Source of the DNA: Mytilus galloprovincialis
Taxonomy: Eukaryota > Mollusca > Bivalvia > Mytilida > Mytilidae
DNA: 64,000 bases
Reading direction: 5' to 3'
Assembly (NCBI RefSeq): GCF_965363235.1
Contig: NC_134839.1
Span: 91,779,743 to 91,843,742 of the forward strand
Positions 47,060 to 58,500 of the stretch are shown here, piece by piece. Below the pieces are notes generated by a model. The model saw nothing but the letters and a program-made list of their open reading frames with translations. It was not told where the DNA came from and made no database searches. How positions within the stretch are numbered: the first letter of the stretch is position 1; the number at the start of each line of letters is the position of its first letter. The position numbers and the translations under genes were made by a program.

Positions 47060-47545
47060 TAAGTAGAAATGAGAAGATGTGGTATGAGTGCCAATGAGAC
47101 AGCTCTCCATCAAAGTCACAATGTGTGAAAGTTAACCAGTATAGGTCAAGTAAGGCCTTCAACACAGAGCCTTTGCTCTCACAGAACAGCAAGCTTCAAA
47201 GGGCCCCAAAATGACCAGAGTAAAACAGTCCAAATAGGAAAACCAACGGTCTAATTTATATAAGTAACGAGAAACGAGAAACATTTATGAACCATTTAAC
47301 AAACGAAAACAACTGAACATCAGGTTCCAGATTTAGGACAGGTCCAAAGGCCTGAAATGCTGCCGGTTTCAACGTTTCAACAGGCACCAACCTTCATTCT
47401 AACCTGGAGCAGTAGAGTAACATGACGACATAGAAACACATATAGAAAACAAGTAAACATACACTGAACGAATACATTTGATCCAAGACACAATGTAAAA
47501 CAATGTCAAAAGACAACTATGACCTAGATCTTTTTTTATGAGATT
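47060..47545 (+). repeat. Diverged copy of the 33.4-kb repeat
   Basis: Starts AGAAGATGTGGTATGAGTGCC and follows the order of 33,447-33,900 (GGTCAAGTAAGGCCTTCAAC, GGGCCCC, TCCAAATAGGAAAACC, AACCTGGAGCAGTAGAGTAACA) with many differences, so it is older than the 33.4-kb copies. Confidence 0.7.
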
Positions 47546-48251
47546 GCCAATTGTTTAGAAAACTTTCATCAACTAACCTGGAATTCACAAGTTTTTGTGT
47601 AACATGCAGCAAATAGAAGAAGAGAAATAGATACAAATTTGTTCGACAGTTGTTTAACTGCTTTCGAGCATTTGACTTGTTTATGTCTTTATTTTGATTA
47701 GATAGCGAATTGTTAAGAATCCTTGGTTCACATTCTAACCCGTCATGCTTTCCTCAGACTGTTGATGGTGTCTTCGTTACCAAAAATCCACTGACTGTGT
47801 ACTCAATGATATTTTAGTCTGGGAAGACATGATTTATTCATTACCTGTAGTTTGCAGGGGACTTTGAACTATCTTCCAGAACTGCACGTATTCTTAGATA
47901 GGTACTTCTCCTTTTTCTTTTACTTATTTCGTTTGTGTTTTTTGATGATCTGCTTTTTATTTTTTATTTTGTCCTTTTACACCAATGTCCCAAGTTAGGA
48001 AGGGATGATAGATACATATACAATTTAGCTTTAACCTCACAGAATTCTTTATGTGCCTGTCCCCAATGATAGTTCAGTGGTTGTCCTTGGGTGTTGTAAA
48101 TATTTGCTTTTTGCTTTTTTTCACATTTTGTCATGCTGGTATTTTTTTCTATACTTATAAATCCTGTCATTGTATTGTTGTGCAATGGTATATGTTTTTT
48201 ATATATATATATATATATTTGTTTGTTTTTATAGTGATTAAGCTAATAACA
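47546..48251. other. No gene recognised
   Basis: Contains a repeat remnant near 48,040-48,090 (TTTATGTGCCTGTCCCC...CAGTGGTTGT) and a (TA)n tract at about 48,200-48,219. Confidence 0.45.
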
Positions 48252-48560
48252 CAATGTTGACTGCTCTACATTTATACCTATTATGTCTGTATGTTTTGTT
48301 CACACATTGTTGTCAATAAAATGGAATGGTATGCAACTGTTATACAAGTGAGGGGTTTAGCTAGCTATATGACCAGGTTTATCACATCATTTTCTACATA
48401 ATAAAATGCCTGTACCAAGTCAGGAATAAGACAGTTGTTATCCATTCGTTTGAAGTGTTTGAGGATTAGATTTTGCCATTTGATTGGGGATTTTCCTTTT
48501 TGAATTTTTTCCTCAAAGTTCAGTTTTTTGTGATTTTACTTTTTATTGCTTACTATACCT
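48252..48560 (+). repeat. Dispersed repeat B, forward copy
   Basis: Reads TGACTGCTCTACATTTATACC, TTGTCAATAAAATGGAAT, GCCTGTACCAAGTCAGGAAT, ACAGTTGTTATCCATTCG, CTCAAAGTTCAG. It is the inverse of 44,138-44,395. Confidence 0.7.
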
Positions 48561-51500
48561 TGTGGGTTTCACTCATTATTGCAGACTTTACAGTAACCTA
48601 CATTCACATCCTTTGGGACTCTTGTAGATAAATATAACCCTCTAATTATTGTTATTTTAATTAAATGTAAGACATTAAGATCTTTAAATTTACTAAATGC
48701 CATAAGTGCTAGAAACTGTTTCAATCAGCATTAGCTTTTCATTTTATGATAGTACTCTTTTGGAAACAAATTATATCAAAATCCTTTATGGATAACAAGG
48801 GCAGATCTTATTCGTACTATTCAGCACAGGAGGGAACACAAATCTATTATCCAAAAATAATTGGGAAAACACATGCAATAATATCTTCCTTTTATACCTC
48901 TTAATCTTTATTTTGAAGACTAGGTCCTCCTCATACTTTGTTGTATTTTTTACAAGAAAAAATGAAGAAAATATGAGGACAGGACAAGCAATTAGTAAAA
49001 GGTGACATACAACAACACAGCTATATATATATATCCAGCTGTGTTGTTGTATGTCACCTTATATATATATATCACAGAAATTCCCTGTCCTTACAAAAAT
49101 ACCATGATGGCCAATTAAATGATACAACAAAAACTATACAGTAGTCAACAAAATTTACTTCACAAATTTGACAAAGATTTTTTTTTACAAGAAAGAAGAT
49201 CGTATTGTCTACTAAAACAAATAAAAAGATATATAATATTTAATAGTAGCACTACTTTACCAACAACAGAAAATTATATATGGTTAACGTAACCTGCTTT
49301 ACAAGCAAATAATGAAAAATACAACTTCGTCCATCAGCATTTGACCGATCACATGACCAATCAATGCTATGGTAACATGAAATGAATGCCAAATGGTTTG
49401 TGATTATTAACTGTGAGATATTTTATGCTGCAAAAAAACTGAATTCTGACATGAATGATATGGTTTTCTGATCACTTTAGATTTGGACAACTAAAACATT
49501 TCTATGAACTTACAAGGAAAATTATTAATAGGAACAAAATTTTCAATCACAAACAACCAAATATAAATCTTTCACTGCTTGAGTTATTTTTTTGCTTAAC
49601 ATTAGTTATAATAATAAGGTAAAGTTCACAATATAAATCAACAATTTAACAACTAAGTTCAAATTAGCTGTAAAAATTTGCTTATTAAAATTTCAAAAAA
49701 GAAGAAACATCATATTAAAATAATTTCTTCTAGATCTATACATGTTTTTGTGGCACTGTATACCTGACAGTACCTAAATTCTGGAAACAATATATATTAC
49801 ACTGTTACAAAAAACTGATAATTATGAAAAAAGATCAAGAATTTATAAAAAAAAACATTAAACTCCTTTATAAAAAAGATTTTAAATGTATCTTTCAAAA
49901 ACTTATCTAGACATCTTCTGCCAATTGTTGCTATTGGACATCCAAAGAATAACTGTTTACCAGATCATGTTAAGTCAATTTGGAGTATTAAATGTAATAA
50001 TGAAATACATTCATGAGAATATATGTCTTACTGTGCGACTAGATAATTTGTGCCAAATGCTTTATGTACAAAGCAAAAAAGCAGATTCACTTTTAGTGAG
50101 GGCAAGGATACATCAGTTTCACATATGACAGCTAAATGACATAATAATGTAAAAATATCCACAAAAACACAATACCATTAACATGTTGTCAAGAAAAAGT
50201 GTGGAGGCTTATAAAAATACAAGATGTAAATTTAAAAGTACAGTAGCAATGTATGATGAGTATAAAAGAAGATTAACATGATGTGTTATTGACATTTTTA
50301 ATGCAGGATCTGTCCGATGTGAAGTTCATTCCTTGAACACTTATAACATAATGTGTAAGACTTGAATACCCTGACTTAATTACAATCTATAAGAAAGGGA
50401 TAGCTGAACAGCTTTGTACAATAAGATCACTGAATATTGGATCATTTTATTATATTGGTATGTTACAAAACACCTGGAGCAATGGTAGACTCCAAATAAA
50501 AGTTGTGATGAAGGTCATAAATATATTACCATAAATTTCTGGAAAATTGACCTTAATATAGAACTTAAACCGAAGTAAAGATGAGAATAACAAAAAAAAT
50601 GATACATAATAAGTGCAACAAGATTCTGAGAAATGAACCAAACTGTTAGTCTAACCAGTAAGGTAGAACAAATGAACAGGCGTTTCTACTGACATACACT
50701 GATATACAAATGCCTGCTGCTTTCCGCCTAAAATCTAAATGTTAACATTGTACAACCTAGTATCAGTAGAAATTATTTCAGGTGAATCTCTGTTTTAACT
50801 TATAAGTTTTATACTTGTGATACAGTAATTTTCGTAGACAATTTTACATTAATTATGACTGAAATGGAATCAAATATTGATTTAGACATTTACAACTAAA
50901 AGCAATGCTGATTCACTATGCATTAAAACAACTTATTCACAAAAGCTGATCTTGCACACTGACATTTAAATTATGGCCACAAAGGTTCTCAACAATAATT
51001 ATGAATTTGGTCAGGGTTCTGTTTAAAAATTAACAAAAAATTATCATCAGGGTAGAAGTAATTATACCCTTGACTCCACCTATCTACCTGTCAATCATCA
51101 GTATCTCTTCCTCCTTTCTCATACAAATCATTCCTGATTTAATTATACCATTAAAAAAAACTTTTCATTGTGACATTACCAACAAATTCTACAAATTTCT
51201 TATCTTTTACATTTTGTATACATTCTCACTACAACTTTAAAAACTTACCTAAAACAAAATTATGAATCAAAGTTTCTATAAAATCTATGACAATTAAGTT
51301 CCTAGATGTATTAAACAAAATATAAAGGACCTTTAAATGTATCGAAAACAATATTCAATACATTCCTAAAATTCACACTTAGTACATTGTCTCCTATCGT
51401 ATCATTTTTGGTAGTTTAAGAAGAAAAAATATAACTTCAGTGTCATTTTTAAAATAAACAAGTTTTTCACTAAAAAGATATGTGCTCTCATATATATATA

Positions 51501-52304
51501 TATATATATAATATAAAAAGAAAACTTCAATGATCAAATAATGAACATTAATTTTCAACGTCCAATTAACAAATTCTCATAATTTCAAATCTTATTGTTA
51601 CAAAAAAAAATACCTTGTAACAATGGTTTAATTAAAACAGGAACATATTTGATAACCACAAGGATCAAACAATCTTTAAAAAATATGTATACATAATATA
51701 TTACAGAACAATAAATGATAAATATAGAATTTTACAACTTTATACATGAACAATTTTTAAAATTTCCATGAAGAAAACAACACAAAATATATTCTTCTCA
51801 ATTATATAACAAACATAAAAACCATCAACAAATTTGGCATGGAAACCCTTGAAATGTAATCCTTTGTTCTTCAGTGTTAACATTCTTCTGTCCAGCAGAC
51901 TTAAAACAATATGACCACATGTATAAGCAGTCAGACAAACAAACAACAACTTACCCCTAACAAACATACGGACACAGATTGCTTTATATAACAATTATTG
52001 TGACCCAATTCCAACTATAAATTCAAATTGTATGTATAATTTATACAACAAAAATCAATTTAGTGACAAGTGAAAGGAAAACATTTTCTCTCCAGTAAAG
52101 GAAGTAGCTTTGCAAACTATCAAGGGGAACAACTCTATGAACGGTTCCTACACACACTGAAAGCTATCACAGTTACATATTGCACTAAGGCTGTACACTT
52201 GGGATCTACATCTCATTATTATATACAAACTCCATTGGACATCTAAAGTCATACACTAAGTTTAATATCAAAATTACAAAAGAGACACAAGAAAAAATCA
52301 CTGG
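48561..52304. other. AT-rich region downstream of the HDAC gene, no gene recognised
   Basis: Apart from the hairpin at 48,999 and a (TA)n tract near 51,489-51,512, I see no repeats and no reading frame with a domain. It may include the distal 3' untranslated region of the - strand HDAC gene if a later poly(A) site is used. Confidence 0.45.
48999..49060. repeat. Perfect 24-bp hairpin with AT loop
   Basis: Arms AAGGTGACATACAACAACAC... (48,999-49,022) and 49,037-49,060 are exact reverse complements, separated by a 14-base loop made of AT dinucleotides plus CC. Another AT run follows the right arm. It could be a foldback micro-element or a small-RNA hairpin; nothing else supports either. Confidence 0.6.
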
Positions 52305-52310
52305 TTTATT
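52305..52310 (-). promoter_or_regulatory. Candidate poly(A) signal of the HDAC gene
   Basis: AATAAA on the - strand, about 215 bp after the stop codon. It is the nearest one I noticed, but AT-rich sequence makes chance matches likely. Confidence 0.35.
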
Positions 52311-52524
52311 TTGAAGTGGTCCTCTCACTCAAAAGGCATGTAATTGAACAAGTATTAAAAGGAACATAACACATCTCCATCATTACACAATCTAGTAATT
52401 ACAGTCCCGAATCTGTTAACCTATCACTAATGCACAGACAGTTTCTCATTGCACCAACATCTTTTTCTTAAGTGGCACAACCCATTGCCGTACTCTCTCA
52501 ACTTCTGAAGTATTCCATGGCATC

Positions 52525-52570
52525 TTATGACTCACCTTCCTCCATTGGCTCTGATTGTTCAAAAGAACTA
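52525..52570 (-). CDS. HDAC terminal coding exon
   Basis: 46 bp after acceptor TTTTTTTCAG. Encodes [14 protein letters not shown] and stop TAA. The acidic EPMEE ending resembles the last residues of vertebrate HDAC4, which supports this splice over read-through of exon f. Confidence 0.85.
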
Positions 52571-55500
52571 CTGAAAAAAAGAAAGCAGCAAGTAGTCAAC
52601 TCCTTAAAACTATTACAAAGTTATACTGTCAAAGATTTGAACATTTTTACAACAATTTCTCCTTTCTATAATAATAATTTGTTTCTAATCCCAAGCTGGA
52701 AAAATGTATTTCAAATAAGGTAAAATGTATAGCTATCCCTCTGTGGCATTTGCTTTTAAGATAAGTACCAAATTATACATGAAATTGTGTTTTTTTTTCT
52801 CTTTTTTGTCAGTATGTACATGTAATTGTGTTTTTTTTTCTCTGTTTTTTCAGTATTAAGTCAAACACATTTTGTTACTGTTCCAGATCTAAAAGAAGCA
52901 TTGTGATTGATGACAACAATACCAGTTATACCCCTACATATTTAAATGTGACAGTCCTACGGAGGACATATCTTGAATAAGTTTTCTCCTATAAATATTA
53001 TACCTTCTCTTTCCTGCCACCATAGACAAAGAAGCTAACGCAGACACAGTATCAGCCTCCTCCATTTCTCTTTTCTGAGCCTCCATCAATGAATACTGTA
53101 TTGTTCCCAGGTACTTTTGTACTACAGGCCAATATTTAGCTGGAAATGAAACAAATAATATTTTTTATTCAGGTACATCAATATAAACTACACAATACTG
53201 CACACAACACAAAACCCATGATTATGCCAAAATAAGAACCTAAGAGTTTCGTAGACCTAGGGGGAAGTATGGACATTGTCTCCCTTTATTATTGTTATAT
53301 GAAGACTTCAGTAAAAAAATCAAAATAAACGAAAATCAATATAAAATCAATGCTAATGAACTCCAGCCTTCTGCATATGCATGTTTTTTCACCTCTAGTA
53401 TTGTTTGTTTCGATATTGTATGTAAATTATATAGAAAAAGAATCATATGATTACTGCAAATTTGTAGTATCTGATTACTAAAGGAGTATTAACAGTTAAA
53501 CAATCAGGCGCGTAGCTACGTTTACGTCAAAACGCCCGGGCGTACACTTGAATTTTGGTAAAAAGAATATTTTCATCTCAATACAATAAGAAGAACTGGT
53601 TAAAGTCATATTATAAGCCTTGCATATCTTTCTTCAGTGGCTTGTATAATTACAAATAAAAGTGACGAAATTTACTTTTCAATCAAAAGGTATCGTATTA
53701 TTCATTTGTTCATTTTCTGTCAAAGTCTGAATCTACTGTGAATTCTAATTACTTTCCCTTTGTTTAAAGCTATTCATTACCTGTTGAGATTTGCATTTTT
53801 GTCGAGTCTGCAACTTTTTAGTCTCGAAAGCGAGACATAGCAATCCTAAATTCCGTCGGCAGCGTCAACATCTTGGTTCAGCATGTTGTGAAAAGTTTTT
53901 TTAGATATCAATGACTGTCAACTATTTATGAAATTTTACGACAGTTGGATATATATTTAATTTTACCGTATTTACTGATAAAAGGAATTTCTTTTTGCAG
54001 TTAACAAGTAGATACAGTCTAGGGTTTTTTGCTACACATCAATTACATTGTCTAACCTTCATCGAATTTTATGAAACTTAATAGAAGCTTTTTTATGATT
54101 AATGTCTGAACCAAAATTTTAAAAGTGTTTTTGTTTTAATTTTTCAGTTTACGGACTTATCTTTTCGCAACTAACAGACGATCTGTTTAATACTTTAAAT
54201 GATAATTTTTGAAACCTTCATAGATTACCATGAAACTTTGGCAGAAGAAGATCATGAAAAAATATCTAAAGAAAATGTTTAATATTCTTAAATCCTGGAA
54301 TAGACTAATAAATGGATTATTTTTTGCGGAAGTAATCATAAGCTTAGGCGAGATCTAGGGTTCAACGGAAACCTTTACGAATTTTCATAAGACACCCAAA
54401 AACTATCAAAATTAATTATTTCATGTCCATTAACGAAATTTGCACATGAAAAGGGGTCTTGATTGAGTGATTGCTTTACCCCATGGCTCCTTTTAAACAT
54501 ATTTAGAGTAACTGGTTTGGACATTTTCTCTAAAACCAAATCAACACAATGAATGAATTAAACATAAAAGATAAACAAAATAGACTCTAAAGTATGTTGC
54601 TATTGGTGAGTTTTAATTTTATTGACAGAAATGGTATCTCATTCTTGATAACTCGTTCACTTCAGAGGGGCTTTGCCCCTCGAACCCACTACCAACAGGT
54701 GCTATGACCTGGACACGATGGGGCCCTCAGACCCCTTGCCGAGGTTCGGGCGTACACTTAAAAATGGCCTAGCTACGCCACTGACAATGAATTCTGTATC
54801 ATCTTAAAGTTAAAAAGTCTAGTGCTACGCGCGTTATTCAGTGTGCACAACATTTTTTATGTTATTTCTTCATAGACAGAAAAAATATTAGTCATTCCTA
54901 TAATAATTTAAGGTAAAATTTATATTAATTGCATACCCTGAGTTTTCAAGACTTCTTCAAAAGTTTCTAAGGCTGGGGCACATGATGGTCTCTGCAGTTC
55001 TCCCTCCTGAACTGAAGGTAACTATAAAATAAAACATTACAGTATTAGTAAATATAGGTAATGTAATGTAATAGTTCCAAGATACAAACATATGATGGCT
55101 TAAAATTATTATTTATATTAAATTTTCAAAATAATTCTAATGGATTAATTATTATTGATATCAAATTTTCAACATAATTTTAATGGCTTAATTATTATTA
55201 ACATTAAATTTTCAACATAATTTTAATGGCTTAATTATTATTAATATTAAATTTTCAACATAATTTTAATAAGTTTCAATACTGAGGAAATTATCATGAA
55301 TTTGAATATCAAATATCCATTCATTTTTTTGGACAGGTTAAACAAACTGTTAAAAAACTAGAGGCTCTAAAGAGCCTGTGTCGCTCACCTTGGTCTATGT
55401 GAATATTAAAGGAAGCAGATGGATTCATGACAAAATTGTGTTTTGGTGATGGTGATGTGTTTGTACATCTTACTTTACTGAACATTCTTGCTGCTTAAAA

Positions 55501-58500
55501 TTATCTCTATCTATAATGAACTTGGCCCATTAGTTTCAGTGGAAAATGTTAGTAAAAATTTACAAATTTTATGAAAATTGTTAAAAATTGACTATAAAGA
55601 ACAATAACTCCTAAGGGGGTCAATTGACCATTTCGGTCATGTTGACTTATTTGTAAATCTTACTTTGCTGAACATTATTGTTGTTTACAGTTTATCTCTA
55701 TCAATAATAATATTCAAGATAATGACCAAAAACAGCAAAATTTCCTTAAAACTAACAATCCAGGGTCAGCAACCCAACAACGGGTTGTCCGATTCATCTA
55801 AAAATTTCAGAGCAGATAAATGTTGACCTGATAAACAATTTTACTCCGTGTCAGATTTGCTCTAAATGCTTTGGGTTTTGAGTTATAAGCCAAAAACTGC
55901 ATTTTACCCCATGTTCTATTTTTAGCCATGGCGGCCATCTTGGTTGGATGGCTGGGTCACCGGACACATTTTTCAAACTACTAACCCAAAAGATGATTGT
56001 GGCCAAGTTTGGATTAATTTGGCCAAGTAGTTTCAGAGGAGAAGATTTTTGTAAAAGATTACTAAGATTTACGAAAAATGGTTAAAAATTGACTATAAAG
56101 GGCAATAACTCCTAAAGGGGTCAACTGACCATTTCAGTCATGTTGACTTATTTGTAAATCTTACTTTGGTGAACATTATTGCTGTTTATAGTTTATCTCT
56201 ATCTATAATGATATTCAAGATAATAACCAAAAAGAGCAAAATTTCCTTAAAATTACTAATTCAGGGCCAGCAACCCAACAACGGGTTGTCCGATTCATCT
56301 GAAAATTTCAGGGCAGATAGATCTTGAACTGATAAACAATTTTACCCCATGTCAGATTTGCTCTAAATGCTTTGGGTTTTGAGTTATAAGCCAAAAACTG
56401 CATTTTACCCCATGTTCTATTTTTAGCCATGGCGGCCATCTTGGTTTGATGGCCGGGTCACCGGACACATTTTTCAAACTACTAACCTAAAAGATGATTG
56501 TGGTCAAGTTTGGATTAATTTGGCCCAGTAGTTTCAGAGGAGAAGATTTTTGTAAAATATTACTAAGATTTACGAAAAATGGTTAAAAATTGACTATAAA
56601 GGGCAATAACTCCTAAAGGGGTCAACTGACCATTTCAGTCATGTTGACTTATTTGTAAATCTTACTTTGCTGAACATTATTGCTGTTTACTGTTTATCTC
56701 TATCTATAATAATATTCAAGATAATAACCAAAAACAGCAAAATTTCCTTAAAATTACTAATTCAGGGGCAGCAACCCAACAACGGGTTATCCGATTCATC
56801 TGAAAATTTCAGGGCAGATAGATCTTCACCTGTTTAACAATTCTACCCCATGTCAGATTTGCTCTAAATGCTTTGGTTTTTGAGTTATAAGCCAAAAACT
56901 GCATTTTACCCCTATGTTCTATTTTTAGCCATGGCGGCCATCTTGGATGGTTGGCCGGGTCACCGGACACATTTTTTAAACTAGATACCCCAATGATGAT
57001 TGTGGCCAAGTTTGGTTTAATTTGGCCCAGTAGTTTCAGAGGAGAAGATTTTTGTAAAAGTTAACGACGACGACGGACGACGACGGACGCCGGACGCCAA
57101 GTGATGAGAAAAGCTCACTTGGCCTTTTAGGCCAGGTGAGCTAAAAAGAAAATGTTAGATAAACAAACCTCATCTCCAGATAATGCCTTGACACACATTT
57201 CAGCTGCATCACTGATGGCAGTCAACTCATACCCTCCTTCCAATGCTAATACAATCTTACCATCAGCCAATGACATTAGCTCTCTTGTCATGTGACCATA
57301 ACCTTGAAAAAATACACAATTGAATTTTTACAAATTGTATTTCAGAAATATTCATTTATTTAACCAATTGAAACTTCAAGTTTAAATATAATATTGTTGT
57401 CTCAGAATCTTAAAAGTAGCAGGTTGGATTACTGTTGAAATCACAACTTTAATTCAATAAAACCATTTCAATTTTAAACTGCCGCCTTTAAGTACTGTTT
57501 GCTGTACATCTCTTAGTATGTACAAGACCTCTGGTACCAATTTGAAAGTTTGAACAATGACCCTAACAATCATGTCTTCAGCAATGACCAAAATACTTTA
57601 GAAATATATATATTTTCTTAATCCTCAAAGGGCTCTCGTGCAGATATAGACATTTTACACTAATCAAACAATACCCTACCGCACAATCACCACTTCAGGT
57701 GTTGGTTCACTTATATTTTTTCTAATCGAACAATAATCAATCAACCATTACCTTCAATACAGAACGTTAGTCATGTTTGCATCATATTTATAAAAATTTA
57801 CATTTAATTGTAAGTTATAAAAAGGTTTTTTAGTTTTTATTTCTAATATTTTCCAAATGAAATAATACAAGTTTATCACATATCTCCTACAATGTACCCC
57901 TAATATAACTTTATGAACAGAGTTATTTCCCTTATTTGACTGTAGCTATAAAACATTTCTTGTCTAGTGATATGATCTGAACCTGGTCATTGAACATCTA
58001 TTATCACAATTTGACACTTTACACCTTTAAAGTTATTGTTAACATTTCAATAACAATATAAATATGTAACTATTACTTAAATTAGGTCCTACATATTTAC
58101 TTTCAATAATAGCCCTTAATGCTTGAAATGTAAAACCAAATGACGATTCAGGGTTTGAAGAAAGGGGAGGGTAAGAGAAAAATACTTTTAAATATCTAGG
58201 CAAAACTTTTGTGGATCATTTTATGCCTAAAGAGATATTTTTTTAGAGAGAAAAAGTGGGGACAAAAGTCCTCTTTACCCCCAAAATGAAACCATCACTT
58301 GAAAGAACAAAGTACTACTGAATTCCAGAAAAGAGCTGAAAATACGACACAAATAAATATAACATACAGGCAGGTGAGACCTGGTATCCACCAAGAGGAG
58401 CAGGATGACCCATTGCTGCATCAAATCCAGATGAAACTAATACAGCTTCTGGACGAAATTCTCTGGCAATGGGCATTATAATGGTTCTGAAAAATAAACA

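Noticed and set aside
51740-51994. An 84-codon - strand hydrophobic ORF
   Set aside because: AT-rich sequence downstream of the HDAC stop, with no homology I recognise and no splice or start context.
52472-52723. An 83-codon + strand ORF
   Set aside because: Antisense to the last HDAC coding exon and its acceptor.
53505-54783. Direct repeat CGGGCGTACACTT at both ends taken as long terminal repeats
   Set aside because: The match is only about 15 bp, the outer ends are inverted and not direct, and no coding region or priming site is present.
58299-58481. A 60-codon + strand ORF
   Set aside because: Antisense shadow of HDAC exon c.
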